Source: JANXQG01 sp964615095
GTDB taxonomy: Bacteria; Planctomycetota; Planctomycetia; Pirellulales; Thermoguttaceae
Reading direction: 5' to 3'
Assembly (NCBI GenBank): GCA_964615095.1
Contig: CAZTPX010000043.1
Location: forward strand, 1-64,000
Length of the DNA: 64,000 nucleotides
In this document: positions 14,727 through 23,554 of the stretch, piece by piece
How positions within the stretch are numbered: the stretch's first letter is position 1
Layout: each line of letters begins with the position of its first letter
Program-made: the position numbers and the translations under genes
The notes under the pieces: generated by a model
What the model saw: only the letters and a program-made list of their open reading frames with translations
What the model was told of the DNA's origin: nothing
Database searches by the model: none

Positions 14727-14984
14727 ATGAACCGGTTTCGTGTTTGGCTGCGTCCATTGAACCACGGTTGCAAGGTCAAGGTCGATGGCATCAAGAACGC
14801 CAAGTGGCTCCTCAATCGCCTCAGCCAATCTTTCATTTTCAAGAGCAGCGAGGCGATGAACGAGGACGAGTTCTTCCCCGCTTGCGTTTTCGCTGTGCCC
14901 TACGGATCGCAAATGAGCGATTCCATGTTCTGGAAACTGCTGCGTGACATTTCCGAAGTGGACTTGATGCCCGACCCTGCGTGA
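14727..14984 (+). CDS. hypothetical 85-residue protein
   Basis: Starts MNRFRVWLRPLNHGCKVKVD, with a basic first half (GIKNAKWLLNRLSQSFIF) and an acidic/aromatic second half (NEDEFFPACVFAVPYGSQMS). GACGGGAGAAG precedes the ATG. No family is recognised. It follows the BON gene by 35 nt and precedes another unknown, in a same-strand row that leads into the transglutaminase. Longer upstream in-frame starts run through the BON gene in another frame and are rejected. Confidence 0.55.
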   Translation: MNRFRVWLRPLNHGCKVKVDGIKNAKWLLNRLSQSFIFKSSEAMNEDEFFPACVFAVPYGSQMSDSMFWKLLRDISEVDLMPDPA

Positions 14985-15022
14985 TCGCCCGACGCCTTGT
15001 TGCCGGGTGAAAGGAGAACAGC

Positions 15023-15442
15023 ATGTTGATCTTGATACCGAACCACCGAGAAGAGTTGGCGGCGATGGCCTTGGAATTGCAGAGCAATCGCGCTGTCCTC
15101 GACGAAATGACGAATGGGTATAGCGTGTTCGTCTTTACCGGAGGTTGCGTCCCAACGGCCCATTGGAACCTCGTCGCCATGACCTCCTATCTCGAACATC
15201 TCTCGACGACCGATGGCCTCTTGAAACCCGGAATCGAGCGCTATCGAGACCTGGCACAGGCGATCGGCAATTTAGGGCAGACAGGCGCAGGGCCGAGGAC
15301 GCTTCGGTGCCGGCGCGATATGGGAAATCGATTTGATCAGGCGGCTGCTGAAATTCGTCTCGTGACCGATTCATTGGCCTCGACCATGACGAGCGCCCTG
15401 GAGCGGCTACAGCCGGTCCCACCTGCCCCGTCGACGAACTAG
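15023..15442 (+). CDS. hypothetical 139-residue protein
   Basis: Begins MLILIPNHREELAAMALELQ behind GAAAGGAGAA. The first half has helix and Gly-turn elements (NGYSVFVFTGGCVPTAHWNL), and the second half is helical and polar (GNRFDQAAAEIRLVTDSLAS). It has no signal peptide or membrane helix and no family recognised. It is followed after 21 nt by the transglutaminase-like gene on the same strand, so they may be co-transcribed. Confidence 0.55.
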   Translation: MLILIPNHREELAAMALELQSNRAVLDEMTNGYSVFVFTGGCVPTAHWNLVAMTSYLEHLSTTDGLLKPGIERYRDLAQAIGNLGQTGAGPRTLRCRRDMGNRFDQAAAEIRLVTDSLASTMTSALERLQPVPPAPSTN

Positions 15443-15463
15443 CAATCCTGGAACACTACATCG

Positions 15464-16366
15464 ATGTTGATCAAGACCGGATATGAATTCATTTTCCAGG
15501 TGGAAACGCCCTCGCTGATGCTGCTGATGGCAGCGATCCATCCCGATCGGGAACAGACGGTCCGCCGGCACAGCGGCATGATCGTCGAGCCCTACACCCC
15601 AATTGAAGAGTTCAGCGACATCTACGGCAACCGCTGCCGACGGATCGTCGCCTCCCCCGGGCGTCTCCGCCTGTGGGACGACATGGTCGTTGAAGATTCA
15701 GGGCTGCCCGACGCGTTCGCGCCTTGGGCGAGCCAGCATCCTGCACAGGAGTTGCCTGCCGAAACCCTGCTCTTCCTGCTCAGCAGCCGGTATTGCGAGG
15801 TGGATCGGCTTATGGAAGTGGCCTGGGCACTATTCAATGGGGCACCGGAAGGCTGGGGACGGGTCCAGGCCGTCTGCGATTGGGTGCATGCCAACGTCCG
15901 CTTCGACTATCAGTCCGCCCGATCGACTAAGACGGCCTACGACGTCTTCGTGGAGCGGGCCGGCGTCTGTCGCGACTTCGCACACCTGGCCTTGACCTTT
16001 TGCCGCTGCCTCTGTATTCCGGCGCGGTATGCCACGGGCTACCTGGGCGATATCGGCGTCCCGCCCATCGCGTGCCCTATGGACCTCAGCGGTTGGTTTG
16101 AAGTCTACCTCGGCGGTCGGTGGTATACGTTCGACGCCCGGCATAACGTTCCCCGGATCGGCCGCATTTTGATGGCGCGGGGCCGCGATGCGGCCGACGT
16201 GGCCATGACGACCTCGTTTGGCAGGAACACCCTCGAACGCTTCACGGTGTGGACGAACGAGGTTACGGAGGAAGATTCTTCGCAGCGACTCGGGGGTCAA
16301 TTACCCCATGTGGCGGGGACCCCTTGCGTTTTCCGAGTCGCGCACTATAATTGGGTAGTGCGATGA
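15464..16366 (+). CDS. transglutaminase-like cysteine protease family protein
   Basis: A 300-residue cytoplasmic protein. The N-terminal half is a beta-rich bacterial-transglutaminase domain (YEFIFQVETPSLMLLMAAIH). The catalytic core is at residues about 150-245: the Cys in RAGVCRDFAHLALTFCRCL, a WYTFDARHN segment with the His/Asp pair, and SGWFEVYLGG before it. The family can act as a peptidase or amide-bond remodeller, often beside circularly permuted ATP-grasp proteins, which are not present here. The 3' end contains the promoter of ncRNA copy 3 (16324-16351). Confidence 0.88.
   Translation: MLIKTGYEFIFQVETPSLMLLMAAIHPDREQTVRRHSGMIVEPYTPIEEFSDIYGNRCRRIVASPGRLRLWDDMVVEDSGLPDAFAPWASQHPAQELPAETLLFLLSSRYCEVDRLMEVAWALFNGAPEGWGRVQAVCDWVHANVRFDYQSARSTKTAYDVFVERAGVCRDFAHLALTFCRCLCIPARYATGYLGDIGVPPIACPMDLSGWFEVYLGGRWYTFDARHNVPRIGRILMARGRDAADVAMTTSFGRNTLERFTVWTNEVTEEDSSQRLGGQLPHVAGTPCVFRVAHYNWVVR
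16324..16351 (+). promoter_or_regulatory. sigma70-like promoter of ncRNA copy 3
   Basis: TTGCGT (16324-16329) and a perfect TATAAT (16346-16351) with a 16-nt spacer. It lies inside the last codons of the transglutaminase gene. The -35 shares TTGC with the other two copies. Confidence 0.75.
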
Positions 16367-16525
16367 GTCGCCGGAGAGTTCTTCGCGGCTCCTTGAAGCA
16401 ATGGATTTGAATTCGTCGGATGACTAGATAAAGAGCAACTCGGCGGCGTGATCGCCGGGGGGCGCGTTGAAGAGTAAACCGACGTGGACGAATACCTTAT
16501 GGCGTTCGTCCACGTCGGTTTTTTT
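16358..16525 (+). ncRNA. structured RNA family of unknown function, copy 3
   Basis: A predicted 168-nt transcript starting in the transglutaminase 3' end. The 5' part contains a stem GAGTCGCCGGAG..CTTCGCGGCTCC, then the box CGTCGGATGACTAGATA (16414 onward), AAGAGCAACTCGG, a GGCGGCGTGATCGCC hairpin, AGAGTAAACC and the terminator. The box and GAGCAACTCGG are identical with copy 2 apart from one base (GATAG versus GATAA). The terminator ends about 34 nt before the GT4 start codon. This arrangement repeats that of copy 2. Confidence 0.75.
16477..16525 (+). terminator. intrinsic terminator of ncRNA copy 3
   Basis: AACCGACGTGGACGAA (16477-16492) pairs perfectly with TTCGTCCACGTCGGTT (16505-16520) over a 12-nt loop, followed by seven T residues. 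Compared with copies 1 and 2, the GC-to-AU change at the stem base is compensated on both arms (AGCC/GGCT to AACC/GGTT). Confidence 0.92.
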
Positions 16526-16558
16526 GTTTTCTGCTTGGAAAACCACAGGAGGTGACCA

Positions 16559-17791
16559 GTGAACGATATACGGCCCCTTTTCCTATCGACCTACCCGCCG
16601 GAAGAATGCGGACTGGCGACCTTCACTCGCGATTCGGCCGACGCCGTCGACATGGCGGCGGGCGAGTCGGTGTCGTTGATTGCGGCGATTCAGAAGACCG
16701 CTTCGCTTCGTTACGATGATCCGCGCGTGGTCCACGTCATCGACAACAGCCTGCCGCATGTATACCGACGTGCCGCGGATGCCGTCAATGACGGCCCCTG
16801 CGATGTGGTAAGCCTGCAGCACGAGTTCGGACTCTATCCGGGCGATTGGGGCAAAGACATCTTGGACTTCGTGCGCCATTGCCGCAAGCCGATCGTGACG
16901 ACCTTTCATACGCTTTTGACCCAGCCCGACCCGCTGCCGCGGCGGCTGATCCGCAAGCTGGCCGCGCATAGCCAGGGGATCGTCGTCATGACCAAAATCG
17001 CCGCCGAACTCTTGACCAGCGTGTACGGCGTATCGAGCGAGAACGTTCACGTGATTCCCCACGGCGTGCCCATGGTTCCTTTTCATCGCAACGGCGAGCA
17101 CAAAGCCCGGTTGGGGCTCGCGGGGCGGAAGATCATTTGCACGTTCGGGCTCATCAATCGCGGCAAGGGGCTGGAGCTTATGATCCAAGCCATGCCGCGG
17201 ATCGTTGCCGAGTGCCCAGACGTGTTGTACCTGATTGTGGGCGTTACCCACCCGCAAGTCAAACGCCACGAGGGCGAAGTCTATCGAGAGAGCCTGGCCA
17301 AGATGGCGGAGGACCTCGGTGTCGCCGCGAACGTCGCTTTTGTCAACGAGTATCTTGCCTTGGACGATCTGCTGGCCTACCTGCAATCGTGCGATGTCTA
17401 TGTCACCCCATATCCGGGAAAAGACCAGATTGCCAGCGGCACGTTGGCCTACGCCCTGGCCGCCGGCGGGGCCGTGGTCAGCACTCCTTACCTGTACGCC
17501 TCAGAGGTCCTGGCCGACGGGCGCGGCCTGCTCGTGCCCTTTGGCGATAGCGGCGCCATGGCCGACGCGACGCTGCGATTTCTGACCGATGTCGAGTTCC
17601 AGCGCGAGACGCGGCAGAAAGCCTATCGCTATGCCATGCCCATGTTCTGGTCGAGCGTGGGGCAGCAGTACTTGGATCTTCTCACGCAGAGCGTATCGAT
17701 CAATCTAGGAATGGAACGGCTGTATCGCAGGGCATTCCCCCGGCCTGGCGACGAACTCCAATCCGCTGAACTGGCAATGGAAGGCTTTTGA
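16559..17791 (+). CDS. GT4-family glycosyltransferase
   Basis: A 410-residue GT-B fold enzyme. The N-terminal domain begins RPLFLSTYPPEECGLATFTR, the acceptor-side glycine-rich pattern. The C-terminal domain carries ICTFGLINRGKGLELMIQAM and the nucleotide-sugar region VTPYPGKDQIASGTLAYALA with the E/Q-rich AAGGAVVSTPYLYASEVLAD. The start is GTG 16559 with AGGAGGTGA 5 nt before it. It is followed by an alpha-toroid gene that overlaps its stop. In some genomes the two are fused, so they likely form one enzyme unit building a surface or storage glycan, possibly mannan-type given the GH130 neighbours. Confidence 0.88.
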   Translation: MNDIRPLFLSTYPPEECGLATFTRDSADAVDMAAGESVSLIAAIQKTASLRYDDPRVVHVIDNSLPHVYRRAADAVNDGPCDVVSLQHEFGLYPGDWGKDILDFVRHCRKPIVTTFHTLLTQPDPLPRRLIRKLAAHSQGIVVMTKIAAELLTSVYGVSSENVHVIPHGVPMVPFHRNGEHKARLGLAGRKIICTFGLINRGKGLELMIQAMPRIVAECPDVLYLIVGVTHPQVKRHEGEVYRESLAKMAEDLGVAANVAFVNEYLALDDLLAYLQSCDVYVTPYPGKDQIASGTLAYALAAGGAVVSTPYLYASEVLADGRGLLVPFGDSGAMADATLRFLTDVEFQRETRQKAYRYAMPMFWSSVGQQYLDLLTQSVSINLGMERLYRRAFPRPGDELQSAELAMEGF

Positions 17792-17796
17792 CAACC

Positions 17797-18885
17797 ATGA
17801 ATTTCCCCATCGCTTTGAATCACCTGGATCGCATGACCGATTCCACAGGTCTCATCCAGCATGCGATCTACAGCATTCCCCGGCGGGATAGCGGCTACAC
17901 CACCGACGACAACGCCCGGGCCTTGCGCCTCTGCGTCCGTCTCTGGAATCAGGATCCCGAAGAGCGGATGTTGAAGCGGGTGACCAATTACCTGAGCTTC
18001 CTGGAATTTGCACGGGGCATTGGCCGGGGGTTCCACAATTTTCTCGGTTACGACCGCAATTGGCTCGATATCGAGGGCTGCGGCGATAGCCAAGGCCAGG
18101 CGGTCCGCGCGCTCGCAGAAGTCCTGGGCAGCAACCTGCCCGACGGCTATCGAGCGGTGGCCCGCGAGTTGATCGACGGGGTCATTACGACGCTCGCCGA
18201 TCTGCGCAGCTTGCGAGCCCAATCGTATGTGATTCTGGCTTATGGGCATCTCTGGCAATCAGCGGTTGGTGGCATCGAGCCGCTGGAGAGCGTGGCCTGG
18301 TCGGCGGCTCGGCGGCTGGCCGAATGCTATGGCCGTGTAATGCGGCCCGATTGGCGGTGGTTTGAATCGCGGATGACCTATGCGAATGCAATCTTGTCCC
18401 ATGCCATGTTCGTCGCTGCCAAGCGCTGGCCCAACGAGTACTTCCTCGATGTCGCGCAAGAATCGTTCACCTTCCTGGATCAGCAGACAACCACCGCGAC
18501 CCAGAGTACTGGGTGCCCCGTCTTCTGGCCCGTTGGGAATGAAGGCTGGTATCCACGTGACGAAGACAAGGCACTTTACGATCAACAGCCCGTGGAAGCG
18601 GTCGCGATGGCTGAAGCCGCGCAGGCTGCCTTTGATCTGTTTGGCGGCGAGGACCATCTGGCCGCATTCCGCCGAGCCCACGCTTGGTTCCATGGTTGCA
18701 ATAGCCTCGCGCAGCCGCTGGTCGATAGTGGCTCCGGCGCCTGTTGCGACGGGCTTCAAGTGTCGGGCGTGAATGCCAATCAGGGGGCCGAATCGACGCT
18801 CGCCTATCTCTGGACGGAATTATGCAACAGTGAAGTCGTGAGGATATATGGCGACAGCGCCATGGCTGTCGTTGCCGGCGAGTGA
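17797..18885 (+). CDS. alpha/alpha-toroid protein of the GT4-GH130 cluster
   Basis: A 362-residue protein with no catalytic motif I can name. The N-terminal segment LNHLDRMTDSTGLIQHAIYS and IPRRDSGYTTDDNARALRLC, followed by regular helix pairs (FARGIGRGFHNFLGYDRNWL, SQGQAVRALAEVLGSNLP), gives an (alpha/alpha)6 toroid like glycoside hydrolase and lyase folds. In other bacteria this domain is fused to a GT4 domain. A TTG at 17788 overlapping the GT4 stop is an alternative start; ATG 17797 was chosen. It probably binds or trims the glycan made by the upstream enzyme. Confidence 0.7.
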   Translation: MNFPIALNHLDRMTDSTGLIQHAIYSIPRRDSGYTTDDNARALRLCVRLWNQDPEERMLKRVTNYLSFLEFARGIGRGFHNFLGYDRNWLDIEGCGDSQGQAVRALAEVLGSNLPDGYRAVARELIDGVITTLADLRSLRAQSYVILAYGHLWQSAVGGIEPLESVAWSAARRLAECYGRVMRPDWRWFESRMTYANAILSHAMFVAAKRWPNEYFLDVAQESFTFLDQQTTTATQSTGCPVFWPVGNEGWYPRDEDKALYDQQPVEAVAMAEAAQAAFDLFGGEDHLAAFRRAHAWFHGCNSLAQPLVDSGSGACCDGLQVSGVNANQGAESTLAYLWTELCNSEVVRIYGDSAMAVVAGE

Positions 18886-18919
18886 TATCAAACGGCAATT
18901 ACCAAAGAGGCAGAGACTC

Positions 18920-19900
18920 ATGGAAGCAAAAGCACGTTGGGAAACGAGAACGTCACACCGGTACCCGGAGTTGTTCCATCGCCACGCCGATAACCCCATT
19001 CTGACGGCCGGCGATTGGCCGTATGTGGCACATACGGTATTCAACGCCGGTGCGTGCCAGGTCGGCGACGAGACGATCCTGCTTGTTCGCGTCGAGGATC
19101 GCCGTGGCCATTCGCATCTGACCACAGCCCGCAGCCGCGACGGGGTGTCGAACTGGCGCATTGATCCCCAGCCCAGTTTCGCTCCCGATCCGGCCAACTA
19201 TCCGGAAGAGGCATCGGGCGTGGAAGATCCGCGCGTGACCTGGATCGAGGACCGTGGCTTGTGGGTCATCGCCTACACGGCCTACTCGCCCAGCGGTCCG
19301 CTGGTATCGCTGGCGGAAACAAAAGACTTCATCGCATTCAACCGGCTCGGTCCGGTCATGCCCCCCGAGGACAAGGATGCCGCCGTCTTTCCCCGCCGCT
19401 TCGGTAACCGCTACGCGATGATCCATCGCCCGGTCTCTGCCGGAAGTTCGGGCGCCCACATCTGGCTCTCCTTCTCGCCCGACCTGATTCATTGGGGCAG
19501 CCACCGCGTCCTCTTCCACGCGCGGCATGGCGCCTGGTGGGATGCCAACAAGATCGGCCTTTCGTCGCCTCCGCTGGAGACGCCCGAGGGCTGGTTAATT
19601 CTTTATCATGGCGTGCGCACCACGGCCGGCGGGTGTCTGTATCGGCTCGGCCTGGCGTTATTGGACTTGGACGACCCTTGCCGGGTCCTCCGCCGAAGCG
19701 AAGAATGGGTCTTGGCGCCAGAAATGCCCTGCGAACGCCAGGGCGACGTTAACGGCGTCGTGTTTCCCTGTGGCTGGATCCTGGACAAGCCCAGCGGCCA
19801 GATCCGCCTTTATTACGGAGGGGCCGACACCTGCATGGCGTTGGCCACCGCCCAACTTCCCGACGTGCTGGGTTACCTTGGCGCCTGTCCCGCACCGTAA
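18920..19900 (+). CDS. GH130 family beta-mannoside phosphorylase-like protein
   Basis: A 326-residue five-bladed beta-propeller enzyme of GH130. The N-terminal motif is HADNPILTAGDWPYVAHTVF, followed by FNAGACQVGDETILLVRVED and, in the middle, GVEDPRVTWIEDRGLWVIAY, whose Asp (VEDPR) matches the catalytic acid region of GH130 phosphorylases. AAVFPRRFGNRYAMIHRP and LYYGGADTCMALA complete the signature. Family members phosphorolyse beta-mannosides or hydrolyse them. Activity depends on phosphate-binding residues that I cannot verify. AAGAGG lies upstream of ATG 18920. Confidence 0.88.
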   Translation: MEAKARWETRTSHRYPELFHRHADNPILTAGDWPYVAHTVFNAGACQVGDETILLVRVEDRRGHSHLTTARSRDGVSNWRIDPQPSFAPDPANYPEEASGVEDPRVTWIEDRGLWVIAYTAYSPSGPLVSLAETKDFIAFNRLGPVMPPEDKDAAVFPRRFGNRYAMIHRPVSAGSSGAHIWLSFSPDLIHWGSHRVLFHARHGAWWDANKIGLSSPPLETPEGWLILYHGVRTTAGGCLYRLGLALLDLDDPCRVLRRSEEWVLAPEMPCERQGDVNGVVFPCGWILDKPSGQIRLYYGGADTCMALATAQLPDVLGYLGACPAP

Positions 19901-19953
19901 ACGTGCCGGCACGAACGCACGGCTTCAATTGAATAACAACTCTTCCAACGATC

Positions 19954-21093
19954 ATGGCAACACAACAGAAAGATGGAACTGCCGCATTGGATAGGCCCGT
20001 CCTTACCGAGACATCCAACACCTTGAGATTCAGCGCGAGTGACGAGTTCAACCGTGAACTTCGACGCCGTATCGATTTGTACTTCACGAGCACCGGGCGG
20101 AGCCGGCGCGACTGCCCACGGATGTATATGAAGACCGCGATCATTCTCGGCTGGCTCGTATTGTCGTACGTGCTGCTGGTGTTCTTCGCGGCGTCGTGGT
20201 GGCTGGCGCTGCCGCTGGCGCTCTCGCTGGGCCTCGCGATGGCCGCGGTCGGCTTCAATATTCAGCACGATGGCGGACACCAGGCATATTCGGAGCGCGA
20301 TTGGATCAACCGCCTCATGGCGCGCTCCCTCGACCTGCTGGGAGGCAGTTCGTACTTCTGGGCCAGGAAACATAACGTGATGCATCACAGTCACACAAAC
20401 ATCACCGGCCGTGACGACGACATCGAACTCGGCTTTTTCGGCCGGCTGTCACCGCACCAGGATCGGCTGAAGTTCCACCGGTTCCAGCACGTCTACCTGT
20501 GGGCGTTGTACGGCCTATTGCCGATCAAATGGCAGTTCTACGACGATTTCCATGACTGGGCCGTCGGCCGGATCGGCAATCGACGATTCGAGCGACCGAA
20601 GGGATGGGACCTGGCGGTGCTCCTCGGCGGCAAGGCGATCTTCTTTTCGCTGGCCATCGCGGTCCCGCTGCGCATGCATTCGTTGTGGGCGGTATTGCTT
20701 TTCTACCTCGCGGCATCCTTCGTTCAGGGAGTGACGCTCAGTGTCGTCTTCCAGTTGGCGCATTGCGTGGAGGGGGCCGCTTTCCCCCTGCCCCGGCCGG
20801 ACACGGGCCGGATGGCGGCCGGATGGGCCGAACACCAGGTCGAATCGACCGTCGACTTCGCCCGCGGAAACCGCCTGCTCGCGTGGTTCATCGGCGGCCT
20901 GAACTTCCAGATCGAGCACCACCTCTTCCCCCGCATTTGCCACGTCCATTACGCGGCGATTGCGCCGCTCGTGGAGACGACCTGCGAAGACTTCGGCCTG
21001 ATATACGCGGCGCACGACACCTTCCGGACGGGCATCGCATCGCATTACCGCTGGCTGCGCCGGATGGGCAGTTCCAGCACAACATCGACATGA
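19954..21093 (+). CDS. membrane fatty acid desaturase
   Basis: A 379-residue acyl-lipid desaturase-type protein. Four hydrophobic segments surround the three His boxes: QHDGGH, HNVMHHSHTN and QIEHHLFPR, giving the di-iron site. The spacing matches the front-end/acyl-lipid desaturase group rather than the acyl-ACP type. It introduces double bonds in membrane acyl chains and could adjust fluidity under cold or stress. Its stop is directly followed by the next ATG, so it is co-translated with the second GH130 protein, an unusual pairing. Confidence 0.88.
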   Translation: MATQQKDGTAALDRPVLTETSNTLRFSASDEFNRELRRRIDLYFTSTGRSRRDCPRMYMKTAIILGWLVLSYVLLVFFAASWWLALPLALSLGLAMAAVGFNIQHDGGHQAYSERDWINRLMARSLDLLGGSSYFWARKHNVMHHSHTNITGRDDDIELGFFGRLSPHQDRLKFHRFQHVYLWALYGLLPIKWQFYDDFHDWAVGRIGNRRFERPKGWDLAVLLGGKAIFFSLAIAVPLRMHSLWAVLLFYLAASFVQGVTLSVVFQLAHCVEGAAFPLPRPDTGRMAAGWAEHQVESTVDFARGNRLLAWFIGGLNFQIEHHLFPRICHVHYAAIAPLVETTCEDFGLIYAAHDTFRTGIASHYRWLRRMGSSSTTST

Positions 21094-22611
21094 ATGGAGA
21101 CCATCTTGAGCGACACCCCCGACGCCTTATCTCGGCCCACCCACTGCAAGGGCAGCCGCAGACCTTTGAAGGTCCGGCGTCTGCCGGTTACGCTGGCCAG
21201 CGATATTCGCCGCGTCATCACCCGCTTCTTCGATCCCGGCGGCGAGGCGCGGATCGGCAGCATCGTGGAGCGCATCTTGGGGCTGAGCGGCGGCCAGGTC
21301 GATCGACTGTTGGACGGGGTATTCCTGAAGTTCCGTACCCGCCATGGCAACATCTCTGCCGTCCTCGATGAGAATTATCGCAGGGCGATGGCCATGCTCG
21401 GCATTTCCGACGATAATTCCAAAAATCGTCGCCTGCTGATCGGGGCCTACTTGACCGCCGAGTACTCGATCGAGTCGGCGGCGCTTTTCAACCCCTCGAT
21501 CGTCCCGCATCATCATCAGGGCAATTTGCCGGAAGGCGCCGTCCGATTCATCATGAGTCTTCGAGCGACCGGCGAGGGGCACGTCTCCTCAATCGTGTTC
21601 CGCAGCGGCGTCATCACCTCGGAACATCAGATCCAAATCGATCCCTGCGCACGCCTCGCCAAGCCGGTGCGAGTTGTTCTCGACAAGCAATACGAAAAGA
21701 CACTGTTTCGCCGCAAGCTCAGCGACATCGGAGTTCCCGACCGGGTGATCGATCTCGTGCTCGGCGGCCTGGCCGACTATTTCACTTCGGCGCAACTCGA
21801 ACATGCCGTTACCGAGGCCCGAGATGCGGTGCCCGACAAACTGTTGATCGAGAAGTCGCTTCAGGACATTCGCTGGCTGGCCCACTCGAACTACCAATTG
21901 GAACTTCCGCGCGAAGCCGATACGTCCGAAGTGGTCATTTTTCCGCAGACGAGCAACGAGAGCCACGGGATCGAAGACCTGCGCATGGTTCGCTTCGTGG
22001 ATGATGACGGCACGGTAACCTATTTTGGCACTTGTACGGCCTATGACGGCCTCCGCATTCTGCCGCAACTGATCGAAACCCGCGATTTCCTGAAAATTGG
22101 CGTGCATACGATCAACGGCGCCTGCGCGCAAAACAAAGGCATGGCGATCTTTCCGCGGAAGATCGGCGGGCACTACGTGATGTGTAGCCGCATCGATGGC
22201 GAGAATCTCTTCATCATGTTCTCCGACATCGTTCATTTCTGGGAAACCGCGAAACTGCTGAAGACGCCCCGCCAGCCCTGGGAATTCGTGCAGATCGGCA
22301 ACTGCGGCTCGCCGTTGGAAACGCCGGAAGGCTGGTTGCTGCTGACCCACGGCGTCGGCCCCATGCGCACCTACTGCATCGGCGCCATGCTCCTGGACCT
22401 GAACGACCCGTTGAAGGTCATCGGCTGCCTTGACGAGCCGCTCATCACCCCCACCGAACGAGAGCGCGACGGCTACGTGCCGAACGTGGCCTATTCGTGC
22501 GGGGCCATGATCCACGGCGGGCATCTCTACCTGCCCTTCGCCACTTCCGACATGATCACCCGCATCGCGATGGTCTCGCTCGATTCGCTGTTGAACCGAC
22601 TCATTGGCTAA
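21094..22611 (+). CDS. GH130 family protein with N-terminal extension
   Basis: A 505-residue protein. The first 200 or so residues, starting METILSDTPDALSRPTHCKG, are helical and not typical of GH130. The C-terminal part is the propeller, with SHGIEDLRMVRFVDDDGTVT for the catalytic-acid region, GMAIFPRKIGGHYVMCSR, GNCGSPLETPEGWLLLTHGV and VAYSCGAMIHGGHLYLPFAT. The IEDLR motif replaces the EDPR of the first GH130, typical of longer subgroups. It begins immediately after the desaturase stop. With the GT4, toroid and first GH130 it forms one operon, probably for synthesis or turnover of a beta-mannosidic glycan. Confidence 0.82.
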   Translation: METILSDTPDALSRPTHCKGSRRPLKVRRLPVTLASDIRRVITRFFDPGGEARIGSIVERILGLSGGQVDRLLDGVFLKFRTRHGNISAVLDENYRRAMAMLGISDDNSKNRRLLIGAYLTAEYSIESAALFNPSIVPHHHQGNLPEGAVRFIMSLRATGEGHVSSIVFRSGVITSEHQIQIDPCARLAKPVRVVLDKQYEKTLFRRKLSDIGVPDRVIDLVLGGLADYFTSAQLEHAVTEARDAVPDKLLIEKSLQDIRWLAHSNYQLELPREADTSEVVIFPQTSNESHGIEDLRMVRFVDDDGTVTYFGTCTAYDGLRILPQLIETRDFLKIGVHTINGACAQNKGMAIFPRKIGGHYVMCSRIDGENLFIMFSDIVHFWETAKLLKTPRQPWEFVQIGNCGSPLETPEGWLLLTHGVGPMRTYCIGAMLLDLNDPLKVIGCLDEPLITPTERERDGYVPNVAYSCGAMIHGGHLYLPFATSDMITRIAMVSLDSLLNRLIG

Positions 22612-23197
22612 GCGCTCCCTCGTCGTGCCGGTGTCTCATCAACTAGTCCATATTCCGAGACATAAGGCCCAATTGCCGGAACGCTGGCCCCCCCGACCAG
22701 CCCACGTCGGTCACCCAAATCCCCGCGTCGAAACGCCACAATCGAGAGTTCATGCCGCGAAAATCTTGTTTTTCTTGACGCCGGACTGTTTCGATGACCG
22801 CTCGGGGATGGCAGAGCATTTCCTTGGCTGCGGCGGCGTGTCCCGGTCTTTCTTGACTCTCCTCCGCCACCCCGGTCCTCCGCCGTTATTCCAGGCCACA
22901 ACCGCCCTCATCTGCCGAACAACTTCCCGTTCTTCGTCGGCTGTACGGCACCTGGCCAGTAGGAGTTGATTCGGGGCCACGGCACGAAGGTGCTCACGAC
23001 CTCGGTGCTCATGGCGGTTACAGTGGGCCGGGTGAATTCAGGGCGATCGGGCCGGCAAATCGTTTGGTAGTGACGGGAAACGGCCGAGACGAGTAAAGCA
23101 CCCGCGCGACTGGAGAAATCCGGCTCCGTTTTATAAAGCACAATGCGTTCACCCTACATAGGGGGTGGCCAGCCCACCGAACTTCCTCGCGCCGTGG

Positions 23198-23251
23198 GGA
23201 CTATCCAGATTCCAGTACTTCGGAGTTCCGGAGTGAGCGAATCTGGATAGT
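23198..23251. repeat. inverted repeat (nested hairpins)
   Basis: ACTATCCAGATTC (23200-23212) pairs with GAATCTGGATAGT (23239-23251), and ACTTCGGA with TCCGGAGT forms an inner stem. No T-run follows, so it is not an obvious terminator. Confidence 0.6.
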
Positions 23252-23345
23252 ACCCAGTGACCTCCGGCGTAAAGATAGGCAAATCGCGGCCAATAGGCGG
23301 CCTCCGTGCCGAACTACGGCATATTCGGCACGTCCGCCCTCGACC

Positions 23346-23385
23346 CCGCCTGTCCCCTCCGGCTCGCGCCGGAAGGGACAGGCGG
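23346..23385. repeat. inverted repeat
   Basis: CCGCCTGTCCC and GGGACAGGCGG flank TCCGGC/GCCGGA arms, making a GC-rich 18-bp stem with one mismatch and a TCGC loop. Confidence 0.65.
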
Positions 23386-23554
23386 AGTCGGGACGGAATG
23401 GGGAAGTGCAATCGCTACTTTTACTTTACCTATCGGGCGCAAGCCGTCAAGTACGGATTTTGCCTGCCAAGATGCTGGGCACCTTGAGACCGGCCGAAGG
23501 AAATCGGACTCAATGAGTCCGGTCTGCGCCGTCGTACCGAACAGGTCATGCGGG

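Noticed and set aside
16358..16525. ncRNA copies as simple intergenic terminators of upstream genes
   Set aside because: Each has its own promoter and a conserved box more than 50 nt before the stem, and copies 2 and 3 are placed in front of genes, so a terminator alone does not explain the conservation.
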